Assembly (NCBI GenBank): GCA_029202385.1
Contig: CP119314.1
Span: 870,501-934,500 of the forward strand
Reading direction: 5' to 3'
DNA: 64,000 nt
Origin: Candidatus Sphingomonas phytovorans
GTDB taxonomy: Bacteria > Pseudomonadota > Alphaproteobacteria > Sphingomonadales > Sphingomonadaceae
This document shows, piece after piece, positions 1-9,412 of this stretch. The notes beneath the pieces were generated by a model. The model saw only the letters and a list, made by a program, of their open reading frames with translations, made no database searches and was not told the DNA's origin. Position 1 is the first letter of the stretch. The number at the start of each line of letters is the position of its first letter. The position numbers were made by a program, and so were the translations under genes.

Positions 1-254
1 TCGCGATCGTGCAGGAAGCGGCCGGCGATCCGGATAGGGCGATAGGCGTCCTGCGCTGCGGAAATCGCGTTCCAGGTCGTCGGCCCCGGCGCCGGCACCG
101 GCGCTGCATGTACACGCGAGTCGACCGCCGCAATCAGGCCGTGCTTCCACACCCGCCGTTCGAGCTGCCACACACCCAGCGCCACCAGCACCGCTGCGCA
201 GAGTACCGCCGCCGTGGCGGCCCTCCACGCACGGGGCCGGCGTGCTGCGGTCAC
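1..254 (-). CDS. SURF1 family protein, N-terminal part (runs off the left edge)
   Basis: The visible 84 codons start at a GTG that overlaps the cyoD stop (GTGA). They encode an Arg-rich cytoplasmic start, one membrane segment ending in GVWQLERR, then WKHGLI and a stretch with YRPIRIAGRF. This is the SURF1 pattern of GxWQLxRxxWK followed by the YRxVxxxGxF strand. SURF1 proteins are inner-membrane factors that help insert heme into haem-copper oxidases, and the last gene of a cyo operon is a usual place for one. The second membrane segment and C-terminus lie outside the window. Start choice rests on the translational overlap. Confidence 0.88.
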   Translation of the reverse strand, partial: MTAARRPRAWRAATAAVLCAAVLVALGVWQLERRVWKHGLIAAVDSRVHAAPVPAPGPTTWNAISAAQDAYRPIRIAGRFLHDR

Positions 255-610
255 GGCAATTGGCTCGGGTCGTGCGGCATCGGCATCATGTTCGTGTTGA
301 GGTGGTACATCACCCAGAGCGATCCGGAGAGCATGATCGCGACGATGATGATCGTGAAGATGAGCGCAGTCATCGTCCATCCGCCTTCGGCCTTGGGGCT
401 CATATGGAGGAAATAGACCATATGGACCACCATTTGTACCGCCGCGAACGCCATCACCGTCACGGCGGTGGTGACGTCGGAAAAGGGCCGGGCCATCACC
501 AGCCAGAACGGGATGGCGGTGAGGACGACCGAGAGCAGGAAGCCGGTCGCATAATCACGTAGCGATCCGTGCGGAGCCTCGATTTCATGAGCGTGCGGAT
601 TCTGGCTCAT
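251..610 (-). CDS. cyoD: Cytochrome bo3 ubiquinol oxidase subunit IV
   Basis: About 119 residues with three predicted membrane segments (roughly 27-47, 53-73 and 85-107) and the CyoD signature [10 protein letters not shown] near residue 16. The ATG at 610 overlaps the cyoC stop as ATGA; a longer frame upstream only shadows cyoC. CyoD is a small accessory subunit of the quinol-oxidising haem-copper oxidase and assists CuB and haem assembly in the cytoplasmic membrane. The gene is intact, unlike cyoA and cyoB upstream. Confidence 0.93.
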   Translation of the reverse strand: MSQNPHAHEIEAPHGSLRDYATGFLLSVVLTAIPFWLVMARPFSDVTTAVTVMAFAAVQMVVHMVYFLHMSPKAEGGWTMTALIFTIIIVAIMLSGSLWVMYHLNTNMMPMPHDPSQLP

Positions 611-1257
611 CGAAGCATTCCCATCAGATAGACAAAGGTGAAGACGCCGATCCAGATGACGTCGAGGAAGTGCCAGAACAGGCTGAGGCACATCAGCCGG
701 CGCCTGTTGGCCGGGATCAGCCCGAAACGGTTGACCTGAATCATCAGCGTGATCAGCCAGATAGTGCCGAAGGTGACGTGCAGCCCATGGGTGCCAACCA
801 GCGTGAAGAAGGCCGAGAGGAAGGCGCTGCGCCAGGGGCCTGCTCCCTCATGGATCAGGTGGCTGAACTCGTAGAGTTCGATGCCCAGGAACGCCGCGCC
901 GAACAGCCCGGTGACGGCGAGCCAGAACAGTACCGGGCCACGCTGCGCGCGCTGCATCGCCAGCATCGCGAAGCCATAGGTGATCGACGAGAAGAGCAGC
1001 ATCGCGGTGTTGAGCGCGACGAGCGGGAGGTCGAACAGGTCGCGGGGGCCGGGACCGGCGGCATAGTTGCCGCCGAGCACCGCATAGGTGGCGAAGAGGA
1101 TCGCGAAGATGAGGCAGTCGCTCATCAGGTAGATCCAGAAGCCGAGCATCGTGCTGTGGCCTTCCGGATGCGCATGCTCGTCGAGGTCGTAGAAGCGGAC
1201 GGTCTCGTCCGCGGCGGGAAGTGTCGTGGTGGTCACGGCCTCAGGCTCCCGCGGCAA
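607..1257 (-). CDS. cyoC: Cytochrome bo3 ubiquinol oxidase subunit III
   Basis: 216 residues with five hydrophobic segments and subunit III motifs such as [18 protein letters not shown] near the N-terminus, LGIELYEF in the middle and [19 protein letters not shown] at the end. It belongs to the COX3/CyoC family, a non-catalytic membrane subunit of the proton-pumping quinol oxidase. The ATG at 1257 overlaps the end of cyoB by 17 bases. A GTG at 1236, giving [10 protein letters not shown], is a possible alternative with no overlap. No disruption is seen. Confidence 0.93.
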   Translation of the reverse strand: MPREPEAVTTTTLPAADETVRFYDLDEHAHPEGHSTMLGFWIYLMSDCLIFAILFATYAVLGGNYAAGPGPRDLFDLPLVALNTAMLLFSSITYGFAMLAMQRAQRGPVLFWLAVTGLFGAAFLGIELYEFSHLIHEGAGPWRSAFLSAFFTLVGTHGLHVTFGTIWLITLMIQVNRFGLIPANRRRLMCLSLFWHFLDVIWIGVFTFVYLMGMLR

Positions 1258-3244
1258 GCAGGCGAGTGCGCGCCGCTTCGGTTTCGGCGACGGTCTCGGC
1301 CGGGATGTCGAAATCTCGCTTGTAGTTGAAGGTATGGATGATCGTCGCGGCGATCAGCGAGACCAGGCCGACCACCACCAGCCACCAGACATGCCAGATC
1401 AGCGCGAAGCCGATCAGCGTGCTGATCCCGGCCAGGACCACGCCGGCGCCGGTGTTGCTCGGCATATGGATCGGGCGGAAGCCGGTCACCGGGCGTTCGG
1501 CGTTATGGCTCTTCATGTCATGCCAGGCATCGAGCGAATGGATCACCGGCGTGAACGCGAAATTATAGTCAGGCGGCGGCGACGAGGTCGCCCATTCGAG
1601 AGTACGCCCGTTCCACGGATCGCCGGTGGTATCCACCAGTTCCTCCCGCCTCCAGATGCTCACCGCGAACTGGATGAGCATCGCGGCGATGCCGATGGCG
1701 ATGACGACCGCACCGATCGCGGCGATCACGAAGAAGATCTGAAGCGACGAATCGTCGAACACGCGCATGCGCCGCGTCACGCCCATCAGGCCCAGGATGT
1801 AGAGCGGCATGAAGGCGAGCCAGAACCCCGTCACCCAGCACCAGAAGCTCACCTTGCCCCAGAACGGGTCGAGCCTGAAGCCGAACGCTTTGGGCCACCA
1901 ATAGTTGATCGCCGCGAACAGGCCGAACAGCACGCCACCGATGATCACATTGTGGAAGTGCGCGATCAGGAACAGCGAGTTGTGCAGCACGAAGTCGGCC
2001 GGTGGTACCGCGAGCAGCACGCCGGTCATGCCGCCAACCACGAAGGTGAGCATGAAGGCGACTGTCCACATCATTGGCAGTTCGAAGCGGATTCGGCCGC
2101 GATACATGGTGAAGAGCCAGTTGAAGAGCTTCGCGCCGGTGGGAATCGAGATCACCATCGTCGTGATGCCGAAGAAGCTGTTGACGCTGGCGCCCGACCC
2201 CATGGTGAAGAAATGGTGCAGCCAGACGAGGTAGCTCAGGATCGTGATGACGATCGTGGCATAGACCATCGAGGTATAGCCGAAGAGCTTCTTGCCCGAG
2301 AAGGTCGAGGTCACTTCCGAGAAGACCCCGAACAGCGGCAGGATCAGGATATAGACCTCGGGATGACCCCAGATCCAGATCAGGTTCACGTACATCATCG
2401 GGCTGCCGCCAAAGTCGTTCGTGAAAAAATTGGTGCCGGCATAGCGATCGAGGCCGAGCAGCGTGAGCACCGCGGTGAGCACTGGGAAGGACGCGACAAT
2501 CAGCACGTTGGTGCACAGCGAGGTCCAGGTGAAGACCGGCATCTTCATCAGACCCATGCCCGGCGCGCGCAGCTTCAGGATCGTCACGATCAGGTTGATG
2601 CCCGACAGGGTCGTGCCCACACCAGCGACCTGCAGCGCCCAGATGTAATAATCGACGCCGACGCCGGGACTGTAGGTAAGCCCCGACAAGCGGCGGATAG
2701 GCGAGCCAGCCGGTCTGGGCGAACTCGCCGACGAACAGCGATACCATCACCAGCACCGCGCCGCCGGTCGTCATCCAGAAGCTGAAATTGTTGAGGAAGG
2801 GGAAGGAGACGTCCCGCGCGCCGATCTGCAGCGGCACGATATAGTTCATCAGGCCGGTGACGAACGGCATCGCCACGAAGAAGATCATGATCACGCCGTG
2901 CGCGGTGAAGATCTGGTCGTAATGGTGGGCCGGCAGATATCCGTCCGACCCGTTGAACGCGACCGCCTGCTGGAGTCGCATCATGATCGCATCGGCGAAG
3001 CCGCGCAGGAACATCACCAGCCCAAGGATCATGTACATGATCCCGATCTTCTTGTGGTCGACGCTGGTGAACCACTCCTTCCAGAGATAGCCCCAGAGCC
3101 GGTAGCGGGTGAGCAGGCCGATCACGGCGAGGCCACCGAGCGCGACGGCGGCGAAGGTCGCGAGCAGGATCGGCTCGTGCAGCGGCAGCGCGTCGAACGA
3201 GAGCTGCCCAGGATCGGGCTGACGGGTGCGGGGTGTTGCATCAT
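1241..3244 (-). pseudogene. cyoB: Cytochrome bo3 ubiquinol oxidase subunit I, interrupted by two apparent frameshifts
   Basis: Subunit I is recognisable end to end but lies in two frames. The start ([13 protein letters not shown] from the ATG at 3244) must shift near 3207-3210 to continue as [12 protein letters not shown]. That frame runs through [17 protein letters not shown] to GWLAYPPL. A second shift near 2685-2692 is needed to reach [15 protein letters not shown] and the rest. Downstream are WGHPEVY (CuB histidine and cross-linked tyrosine), HHFF and HFHNV (CuB and haem ligands). All catalytic ligands survive, so this is either a recent pseudogene or sequence error in single-base runs. 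The 3' fragment alone (from a TTG at 2689) lacks the low-spin haem ligand region and could not work. Confidence 0.85.
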
Positions 3245-3257
3245 GGCTGACCAGCGA

Positions 3258-4441
3258 TCACGAAAGAGGGCGCGGCCGGATTTCGGACGCGAAATTTGGG
3301 GCGGGCGGGGTCGACCGATTGGGCAGCGGCAGGCCGGCGCCGGCAAGCGGGGCGAGGCTGCCGGGACGGAGCGGCGCGCGGAGCATCGGCGTCATCGGCG
3401 CGGCACACATCGCGCCGACAAAATTGCGGTTCGCGAACGGCCCGCTGCCGCGACCGGCGAACTTGTCATAGGCCAGCTCGCGCACATTATAGAGGCCGGC
3501 CTTGCCCAGTCCGCCGCGCGCATCGATCGCCATCATGTCGTGCATGCACATCTTGCCTGGCTCGACGCAGAGATTGGTCACTGCATCGAAGAGCCCGGCT
3601 TCGACCTTGGCGAAGCGGCGTACCGGTTCCTGCTCGCTCGGGCGCTCGAGCTTCGAGATAGGCGGCGCGATCGAGCGTTCCGCCATCCCGGCGCGCCTCG
3701 GCCACCCAGGCGTCGAACGCGCCGGGACCAAGGCTGCGGGCGCGGAAGCGCATCGAGGAGAAGCCGGCGCCGCTATAATTGGCCGAGAAGCCGCTCGAAA
3801 TCGCCAGTCTTGTCGAACACGGCATTGAGCGGCGTCTCCATGCCCGGCATCGCGTAGATCTGCCCGGCGAGCGCCGGGATGTAGAAGGAATTCATCACCG
3901 ACGAGGCGGTGATGCGGAAGCGCACGGGCCGGCCGGCCGGCGCCGCCATCTCGTTGACCGTGGCGATGCCGAGTTCGGGATAGATGAACAGCCATTTCCA
4001 GTCGAGCGCGACCACCTGCACCTCGAGCGGGCGCACATGCGCCGCGACCGGCTTGCCGGGTGCGGTGCGGGCGAGCGGGCGATAGGGATCGAGCAGGTGG
4101 GTGCCCACCCAGGTCAGCGCGCCGAGGCAGATGATGATCAGCAGCGGCGCCGCCCAGATCACCAGTTCGAGGCTGGTCGAATGATCCCAGTCGGGGTCGT
4201 AGCGCGCTTCCTTGTTGGCGGCACGATAGCGCCAGGCGAACAGGCCGGTCAGGGCCATCACCGGCAGGATGATCACCAGCATCAGGGCGGTGGATGCTAT
4301 CACCAGATTACCCTGCTGACGCGCGACGTCGCCGGCGGGGTCGAGCACGACCATGTTGCATCCGCCGAGCATTGCGGCTGCGAGGAGCGGCAACAGGAGG
4401 CGAATCCGGCGACGAGCGGAGGGGGGGCTGGGGTTGCGCAT
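3258..4441 (-). pseudogene. cyoA: Cytochrome bo3 ubiquinol oxidase subunit II, interrupted by two apparent frameshifts
   Basis: The N-terminus is a lipoprotein signal (lipobox MLGGC) followed by membrane segments and the cupredoxin part, with LDWKWLFIYPE, SVMNSFYIPALAGQIYAMPGM and FDKTGDFE. After that the frame ends in a stop at 3773. The expected continuation GFSANYSGAGFSSMRFRAR sits in a second frame, shift near 3790-3799. The C-terminal part starting KLERPSEQEP is in a third frame, shift near 3645-3655, and reaches a stop at 3258. Subunit II of quinol oxidases anchors the periplasmic domain near the quinol site. cyoB starts 13 bp downstream. Two shifts here plus two in cyoB argue for loss of the oxidase or a low-quality stretch. 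Confidence 0.85.
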
Positions 4442-4478
4442 TCGGCGCGCCTAGTCGGGTTATGCTGCACCGCACATA

Positions 4479-4491
4479 GGACATTTTGTCC
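4479..4491. promoter_or_regulatory. Inverted repeat in the cyoA / MHS transporter intergenic region
   Basis: GGACA-TTT-TGTCC is a perfect 5-bp inverted repeat with a 3-bp spacer, 38 bp upstream of the cyoA ATG and 108 bp upstream of the divergent transporter. Its position between divergent genes suggests a repressor or redox-regulator site. I cannot assign the protein, and so short a repeat could be chance. Confidence 0.3.
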
Positions 4492-4599
4492 AATCCCCGG
4501 AACAGCCCGGATCAGGCTAGAGGGCCGGAAGCCGGCACCCCGGATTCCCGGAATTGAAGAATTGCGCCTGCGCGCCCTGTTGCAGAAAGTTCGAACCCG

Positions 4600-5925
4600 A
4601 TGAGCGGTGAAACCGTCCCCACCCTTCAGGCAGAGCGGGATGCGCGCGCGCTGCACGCCCATGGCCACCGTATCGCGCCGGGCGAGATCGCAATCGGCGT
4701 GATCATTGGGCGCACGTCCGAATTCTTCGACTTCTTCGTCTATGCGATCGCCTCCGTGCTGGTGTTTCCGAAGCTGATCTTCCCGTTCCTCGATCCGCTC
4801 AGCGGCACGCTCTGGTCGTTCGCGATCTTCGCGCTCGCTTTCCTGGCGCGGCCGGTGGGCACGCTGATCTTCATGGGCGTCGACCGTGCTTATGGCCGCG
4901 GCACCAAGCTAACCGCGGCGCTGTTCCTGCTCGGGGGCTCCACGGCGGCGATCGCCTTCGTGCCCGGTTATGAGACGATCGGCATCGGCGCCGCCGTGCT
5001 GCTCGCGCTGTTCCGCATGGGGCAGGGCGTGGCGCTGGGGGGCTCGTGGGACGGCCTTGCCTCGCTGCTGGCGCTCAATGCGCCGGAGAACCGTCGCGGC
5101 TGGTACGCGATGATCCCGCAGCTGGGCGCACCGCTCGGCCTGATCGTGGCGAGCCTGTTGTTCGCCTTCTTCGTGTCTGAGCTGTCAGCGGAGGATTTCC
5201 TGGGCTGGGGCTGGCGCTATCCGTTCTTCGTCGCCTTTGCGATCAACGTGGTTGCGCTGTTCGCCCGGCTGCGCATCGTGGTGACGCCCGAATATGCCCG
5301 GCTCTTCGAAGACCGTGCGCTACAGCCTGCCCCGATCAGCGAGACGCTACGCTTCGAATGGCGCACCGTCGCGATGGGCGCCTTCGCGCCGCTGGCGAGC
5401 TTCGCGATGTTCCACATGGTGACGGTGTTCCCGCTTTCCTGGGTGTTCCTCTATACCGGCGACAGCCCCGCGCGCTTCCTGGTGATCGAAGCGGTCGCGG
5501 CCGTTATCGGCACGCTTGCCATTATCGGTTCCGGCCTGCTGGCGGACCGTTTCGGCCGGCGCACCCTGCTCGGGATGTCGGCGGCGGCCATCGCTGCGTT
5601 CAGCGGTTTCGCGCCGCAATTGCTCGCGGCGGGCGAGACGGGCGAAATCGCGTTCATGCTGATCGGTTTCGCGCTGCTTGGCCTTTCCTTCGGACAGGCT
5701 TCGGGCGCTCTTTCATCGAGCTTCTCGCAGCCGCATCGCTATACCGGTTCAGGTCTGACGTCGGATCTGGCCTGGCTGTTCGGGGCGGGTTTCGCGCCGT
5801 TGGCGGCCCTGTTGCTGGCAAGCCGGTTCGGCCTCCTTGCGGCCGGGGCGTACCTGCTCTCCGGGGCTGTCGGCACGCTGCTCGCTCTCTGGCTCAACCG
5901 CGAACTGGGCCGTGTCATCGAATAG
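4600..5925 (+). CDS. MFS transporter, metabolite:H+ symporter-like
   Basis: 441 residues with about twelve membrane segments. The opening IAIGVIIGRTSEFFDFFVYAIASVLVFPKLIFP resembles the MHS (metabolite:H+ symporter) subfamily. The loop 2-3 region AFLARPVGTLIFMGVDRAYGRG matches the MFS G-x-x-x-D-R-x-G-R-[RK] signature in degenerate form, and a second copy LLADRFGRRTLL opens the C-terminal half. It is divergent from cyoA with a 158-bp shared intergenic region. In related bacteria such a carrier often sits beside cyo, but its substrate is not known from sequence. The gene is intact. Confidence 0.82.
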   Translation: MSGETVPTLQAERDARALHAHGHRIAPGEIAIGVIIGRTSEFFDFFVYAIASVLVFPKLIFPFLDPLSGTLWSFAIFALAFLARPVGTLIFMGVDRAYGRGTKLTAALFLLGGSTAAIAFVPGYETIGIGAAVLLALFRMGQGVALGGSWDGLASLLALNAPENRRGWYAMIPQLGAPLGLIVASLLFAFFVSELSAEDFLGWGWRYPFFVAFAINVVALFARLRIVVTPEYARLFEDRALQPAPISETLRFEWRTVAMGAFAPLASFAMFHMVTVFPLSWVFLYTGDSPARFLVIEAVAAVIGTLAIIGSGLLADRFGRRTLLGMSAAAIAAFSGFAPQLLAAGETGEIAFMLIGFALLGLSFGQASGALSSSFSQPHRYTGSGLTSDLAWLFGAGFAPLAALLLASRFGLLAAGAYLLSGAVGTLLALWLNRELGRVIE

Positions 5926-5954
5926 GATGGGCACGGACGAGGGGACGATGCCGG

Positions 5955-7688
5955 TCAACCGAAGGTGAAGGCGAATGCCTGGACTCCCGGGTCGAGGAAT
6001 TCGATTTCGAAATGCCGTTCGCGGACCGGGCCGGCCTGCCGGATCAACTGGTACAGCCGCTGCTCGGTCACGATCCCCGAGCCGCCCGGCGTCACGTCGA
6101 CGCCGTGATCGGCGCCCGGCGGCTTGCCGTCGATCGTCACCTTGAACCGGACTGGCCGATGGTCCGCCGACGGCCCCAACACCAGATGGAGGTCCCGTGC
6201 CTGGAAGCGATAGGCGATCCGGCCACCGGGGGCGTCGGCCGACGCATGCTCGGCGCCGATCGTCCATCTGCCGGCCAGAGCCCAGTCATTGAGTCTGGGA
6301 AGCGCCGGAGCCGCATAGTCATGGGCAGCATCCCTGATGCCACCGCCGGGCGATACGAAATGCTCCGCCCGCGCATAGCCGATATAGGTTTCTGGTGACC
6401 GGACGTCCCGGCCGCTGGCCGCGCCAACGCCGCGCGCATCGACCTTGACGATGGTCATGTCGCCGACCGCGTTGCCGTTTTCGGCGAGGAGGCGCTGGAT
6501 CACCTTCTCGGACTCGGCATAGCCGCCCTCGCCGAAATGATGATAGCGGATGCGGCCCTGCCCATCGATGAAATAATGCGCCGGCCAATAGCGATTGGAG
6601 AAGGCGCGCCAGATCGCGCGATCATTGTCGAGCGCGACCGGATAGCCGATGCCGAGATCGCGAACCGCGGCCCGCACATTGGCGGGGTCCTTCTCGAATG
6701 CGAACTCGGGCGCATGCACCCCGATCACCACCAGCCCCTGCGGCTTGTACTTTTCCGCCCAGGCCCGGACATAGGGGAGGGTGCGCAGGCAGTTGATGCA
6801 CGAATAGGTCCAGAAATCGACAAGCACGACCTTGCCGCGCAGTTCCTCCCGCGTCAGCGGCGGCGAGTTTATCCATTCCGTCGCGCCCGACAGGGGCGGC
6901 ATCATGCCTTCGATCGCCAGCGCGTTCCCCTCGACCATGGCGGCTGACGGCATGTCCTTGCCTGGATTGAACCGGTCGAGCAGCGACTGCTCGACGCTCG
7001 CCGTGCCCGACAGCGAGAGACGGGTGAGCAATCCGGTATCGAGTCCCAGCGCGATCGCCACGATACCGAGAAGGACGGCCGCACCGAGCCCGCGCCGGAT
7101 CCATTCGCTGATCCCCAGTGAGCGCTTCATCGCCGTAAAGACTTTGCCGCCCACCAGCAGGGCGAGCGCCAGCGAGGTCGCCGCGCCGGCGGCATAGGCA
7201 AGAAGCAGCAGCGTCGTCTGTGCGCTCGCGCCCTGCAGCGCGGCACCGGTCAGGACGAGGCCAAGGATCGGCCCGGCGCAGGGGGCCCAGAGCAGCCCGG
7301 TCGCGACGCCCAGCAGCAGCGAGGCAGCGAAAGTCGATGTAGCGCTGTGGCCGGCGGTCGCCGATTGCGAAAGACGCGACCCGAGCTTGACCAGTGGCCG
7401 CGTCGCCCGATCGGCAAGGGTGGGGAACAGCAGCAGCAGGCCGAAAGCCGCCAGGATGACCAGTGCCGCCAGCCGCCCGTAGCTGTTCGCCTGCACAGCC
7501 CAGCCGCCGCCGACCGAAGCCAGGGTGGCGACCCCGGCAAAGGTGACCGCCATGCCAAGCAGGAGTGGCAGGCCGCTGCGGGCGAAGGGCTGGTCGGCGC
7601 GTGCGAAGACGAACGGCAGGACCGGCAGGATGCAGGGGCTGACGATCGTCAACGCGCCGCCAAGATAGGCCAGGAGGAAAAGGATCAT
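5955..7688 (-). CDS. DipZ-like fusion: CcdA membrane domain, thioredoxin-like domain and C-terminal beta domain
   Basis: 577 residues in three parts. Residues 1-230 form a CcdA/DsbD-type six-segment membrane domain with SPCILPVLPF near the N-terminus and WAPCAGP near residue 135, the two cysteines that carry electrons across the membrane. Residues about 270-410 are a TlpA/redoxin domain whose active site reads TYSCINC, the SCxxC variant usual in DipZ. The last ~150 residues are a jelly-roll-like C-terminal domain (WTIGAEHA, DLHLVLG). This architecture moves reducing power to periplasmic thiols, in cytochrome c maturation or peroxide defence. It faces the neighbouring MFS gene tail to tail with a 29-bp gap. 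Confidence 0.88.
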   Translation of the reverse strand: MILFLLAYLGGALTIVSPCILPVLPFVFARADQPFARSGLPLLLGMAVTFAGVATLASVGGGWAVQANSYGRLAALVILAAFGLLLLFPTLADRATRPLVKLGSRLSQSATAGHSATSTFAASLLLGVATGLLWAPCAGPILGLVLTGAALQGASAQTTLLLLAYAAGAATSLALALLVGGKVFTAMKRSLGISEWIRRGLGAAVLLGIVAIALGLDTGLLTRLSLSGTASVEQSLLDRFNPGKDMPSAAMVEGNALAIEGMMPPLSGATEWINSPPLTREELRGKVVLVDFWTYSCINCLRTLPYVRAWAEKYKPQGLVVIGVHAPEFAFEKDPANVRAAVRDLGIGYPVALDNDRAIWRAFSNRYWPAHYFIDGQGRIRYHHFGEGGYAESEKVIQRLLAENGNAVGDMTIVKVDARGVGAASGRDVRSPETYIGYARAEHFVSPGGGIRDAAHDYAAPALPRLNDWALAGRWTIGAEHASADAPGGRIAYRFQARDLHLVLGPSADHRPVRFKVTIDGKPPGADHGVDVTPGGSGIVTEQRLYQLIRQAGPVRERHFEIEFLDPGVQAFAFTFG

Positions 7689-7781
7689 GAACGTGCGCTT
7701 CCGGCCGTTGGAGTCGATTCCTATACGTCGCAGATGCGGCGTCGGTTACCTTGCACAGTCTTTTTCTCGCGGAGAAGGGCT

Positions 7782-7853
7782 ATGACCGGAAGCGCCGATG
7801 ATGGAATAGGTCGGCCGGACTGGCGAGTGCGGGTAGTGGAGTCTTTCAGGTGA
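7782..7853 (+). CDS. Possible 23-codon leader ORF overlapping the fusion gene start
   Basis: An ATG at 7782 follows a good ribosome site (GGAGAAGG, 4-5 bases upstream) and opens 23 codons (MTGSADDGIG... RVVESFR). The TGA overlaps the GTG start of the next gene as GTGA. The layout suits a translationally coupled leader peptide. No conserved motif is seen, and it may simply be a fortuitous frame. Confidence 0.35.
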   Translation: MTGSADDGIGRPDWRVRVVESFR

Positions 7854-8902
7854 CGGATCGGGAACCAATCCATCTTTTCTCTTATGGGACGCTGCGCCAG
7901 TCCGACGTGCAGATGGCGTCCTTCGGCCGGCTCCTTGACGGATCGGAAGACGCCTTGCCCGGATATCGCACGACCCTGGTGGAGATAACCGACCCCATGG
8001 TCCTGTCGACCAGCGGCGAGCGCTTCCACCCGATCGTCGAGCCAAGCTCTTCACCCGATGACGAGGTGCCGGGCACCGTCTTCCGGATCACCGAAGACGA
8101 ACTCCTGGCCGCCGACACCTACGAGGTGTCGGATTATGTACGGGAGCGCGTAAGGCTGAAATCGGGCGTTGATGCGTGGGTCTATGTCAGTGCGACGAAG
8201 CGGGATCACGCTGATCGCCTGGAAGCCCTGATTGTCGCCGAGGAGCGAGCCTTCGGCCTTCTCGACGCGCTGGAGGCAGCCGGCGTGATCGCCGCCGGCC
8301 GCACCGAACTCGAAATCGAGCAGGACATCTTCACCATCGCGTCGCGGGATTTCGGGGTGCGCGAACATTGGCATGACCGGGTCGTGCGCGCCGGGATCAA
8401 TGCCTTGTGCGTGGCCGGTGAAGAGGCGCCGGATCGCCTCGTTGCCAAGGACGATATCGTCTTCCTCGATCTAGGGCCCGTGTTCGAAGGATGGGAAGCG
8501 GATGTCGGACGCAGCTATGTCGTCGGCAATGATCCGGAGAAACACAGGCTCGTCGCGGATCTCGAGATAATATTCGGCCTGGTCCAACGGCGGTTCGAGG
8601 AAGATCGGGACATTACGGGCGCTCAGCTCTACACCGCAGCGCTTGAGGAGGCGGAGAAACGCGGTTGGCGGTTCGGCGGGAAGATCGCCGGTCACCTCGT
8701 CGGCAAATTTCCCTATGCGCGTTCTCCCGCCGCGAGGGATGGAGGTCGTATCAGCCCCGGCAACTCGCAGCGGATGCGCGACCCCGATCCGAACGGACAG
8801 CCGCGTCACTGGATCCTCGAAATCCATCTCGTATCGCCTGACGGCGCTTTCGGTGGCTTCTACGAAAGACTCCTGCGGGGCGCCTGGGGTGCCCAGCCCT
8901 GA
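7850..8902 (+). CDS. AIG2/gamma-glutamylcyclotransferase-like domain fused to an M24 metallopeptidase-like domain
   Basis: 350 residues. Residues 8-113 have the AIG2/GGCT fold marks: FSYGTLR at the start, PGY near 38, TVFRITEDEL and the DTYEVSDYVRERV segment. Residues ~120-345 match M24 (methionine/Xaa-Pro aminopeptidase fold) proteins: EERAFGLLDALEAAG, then metal-ligand candidates D207, D218, H282, E324 and E339 in the order D-D-H-E-E (DLGP, ADVGRS, AGHLV, LEIHL, FYERL). The two domains are normally separate proteins, and here they join with no linker stop. The GTG start at 7850 is preceded by GGAG. A joint role in peptide or gamma-glutamyl turnover is an inference. It lies next to a truncated ybaK, so a local rearrangement may have made it. 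Confidence 0.75.
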   Translation: MTDREPIHLFSYGTLRQSDVQMASFGRLLDGSEDALPGYRTTLVEITDPMVLSTSGERFHPIVEPSSSPDDEVPGTVFRITEDELLAADTYEVSDYVRERVRLKSGVDAWVYVSATKRDHADRLEALIVAEERAFGLLDALEAAGVIAAGRTELEIEQDIFTIASRDFGVREHWHDRVVRAGINALCVAGEEAPDRLVAKDDIVFLDLGPVFEGWEADVGRSYVVGNDPEKHRLVADLEIIFGLVQRRFEEDRDITGAQLYTAALEEAEKRGWRFGGKIAGHLVGKFPYARSPAARDGGRISPGNSQRMRDPDPNGQPRHWILEIHLVSPDGAFGGFYERLLRGAWGAQP

Positions 8903-8972
8903 CATTTAACGGCAGGGGCACGTATCCGGCGCCGGGTTGTACCTGCCGGGGAAGGGGCGGCCGCCACCAATC

Positions 8973-9137
8973 CCTAATCGCCTTGACCCGCAACGACAGT
9001 GTCTTGGCGATGCGGCCGGGTTCGAGGTCGAGCGTGGCGGCGGCGTCGGCGACTGTCGCCGCGCTCGCCGCCTGCTCGATGATCGCGATATCGGGGGCCT
9101 TCTCCGCGAAGAAGGCCCTGACCGATTCGAGGCTCAT
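8973..9137 (-). pseudogene. Truncated YbaK/ProX-type Cys-tRNA(Pro)/aminoacyl-tRNA deacylase remnant
   Basis: The ATG at 9137 overlaps the HU stop (TGATG). The first ~54 codons read like a YbaK-family N-terminus: SLESVRAFFAEKAPDIAIIE, then LEPGRIAKTLSLRV. After that the homology stops and the frame continues with an unrelated low-complexity sequence (RDWWRPPLPRQ). The catalytic core of the ~155-residue family, including its conserved lysine region and the GGVCPFG segment, is missing. The remnant points towards the 3' end of the fusion gene, so the rest was probably lost by deletion. Confidence 0.7.
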
Positions 9138-9412
9138 CAGGCGTTGAGCTTGTCCTTGAGCGCCTTGGCTGCGGTGAAACCGAGCTTCTTCGAGGCGGCG
9201 ATCTGGATCGTGGCGCCATTGGCCGGGTTGCGGCCTTCGCGCGCGGGGCTCTGCTTCACCTTGAACTTGCCGAAGCCGTTGAGCGAGATTTCTTCGCCGG
9301 CGACGGCCGCGTCGGTGATCGCACCGAGGACGGCGTCGACCAGCTTCTTCGCGTCGGCCTTGGTCAGGTCGTTGGCTGCGGCGATCTTGTCGGCGAGGTC
9401 GGCGTTGTTCAT
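9137..9412 (-). CDS. HU family DNA-binding protein
   Basis: 91 residues, the standard HU length. It starts MNNADLADKIAAAN and has the IHF/HU signature around residues 46-65 (GFGKFKVKQSPAREGRNPANG, with the GRNP arm tip) and ends KLGFTAAKALKDKLNA. HU binds and bends DNA as a dimer and organises the nucleoid. The ATG at 9412 is chosen by family length; the frame stays open upstream but that part is not HU-like. Divergent from the lipoprotein gene at 9634. Confidence 0.95.
   Translation of the reverse strand: MNNADLADKIAAANDLTKADAKKLVDAVLGAITDAAVAGEEISLNGFGKFKVKQSPAREGRNPANGATIQIAASKKLGFTAAKALKDKLNA

Noticed and set aside
1226..2785. A 519-codon frame on the plus strand opposite cyoB.
   Set aside because: Its composition (Arg/Glu/His/Asp-rich, no recognisable motif) is that of a GC-rich shadow, and the cyoB frames on the other strand are clearly homologous to subunit I.
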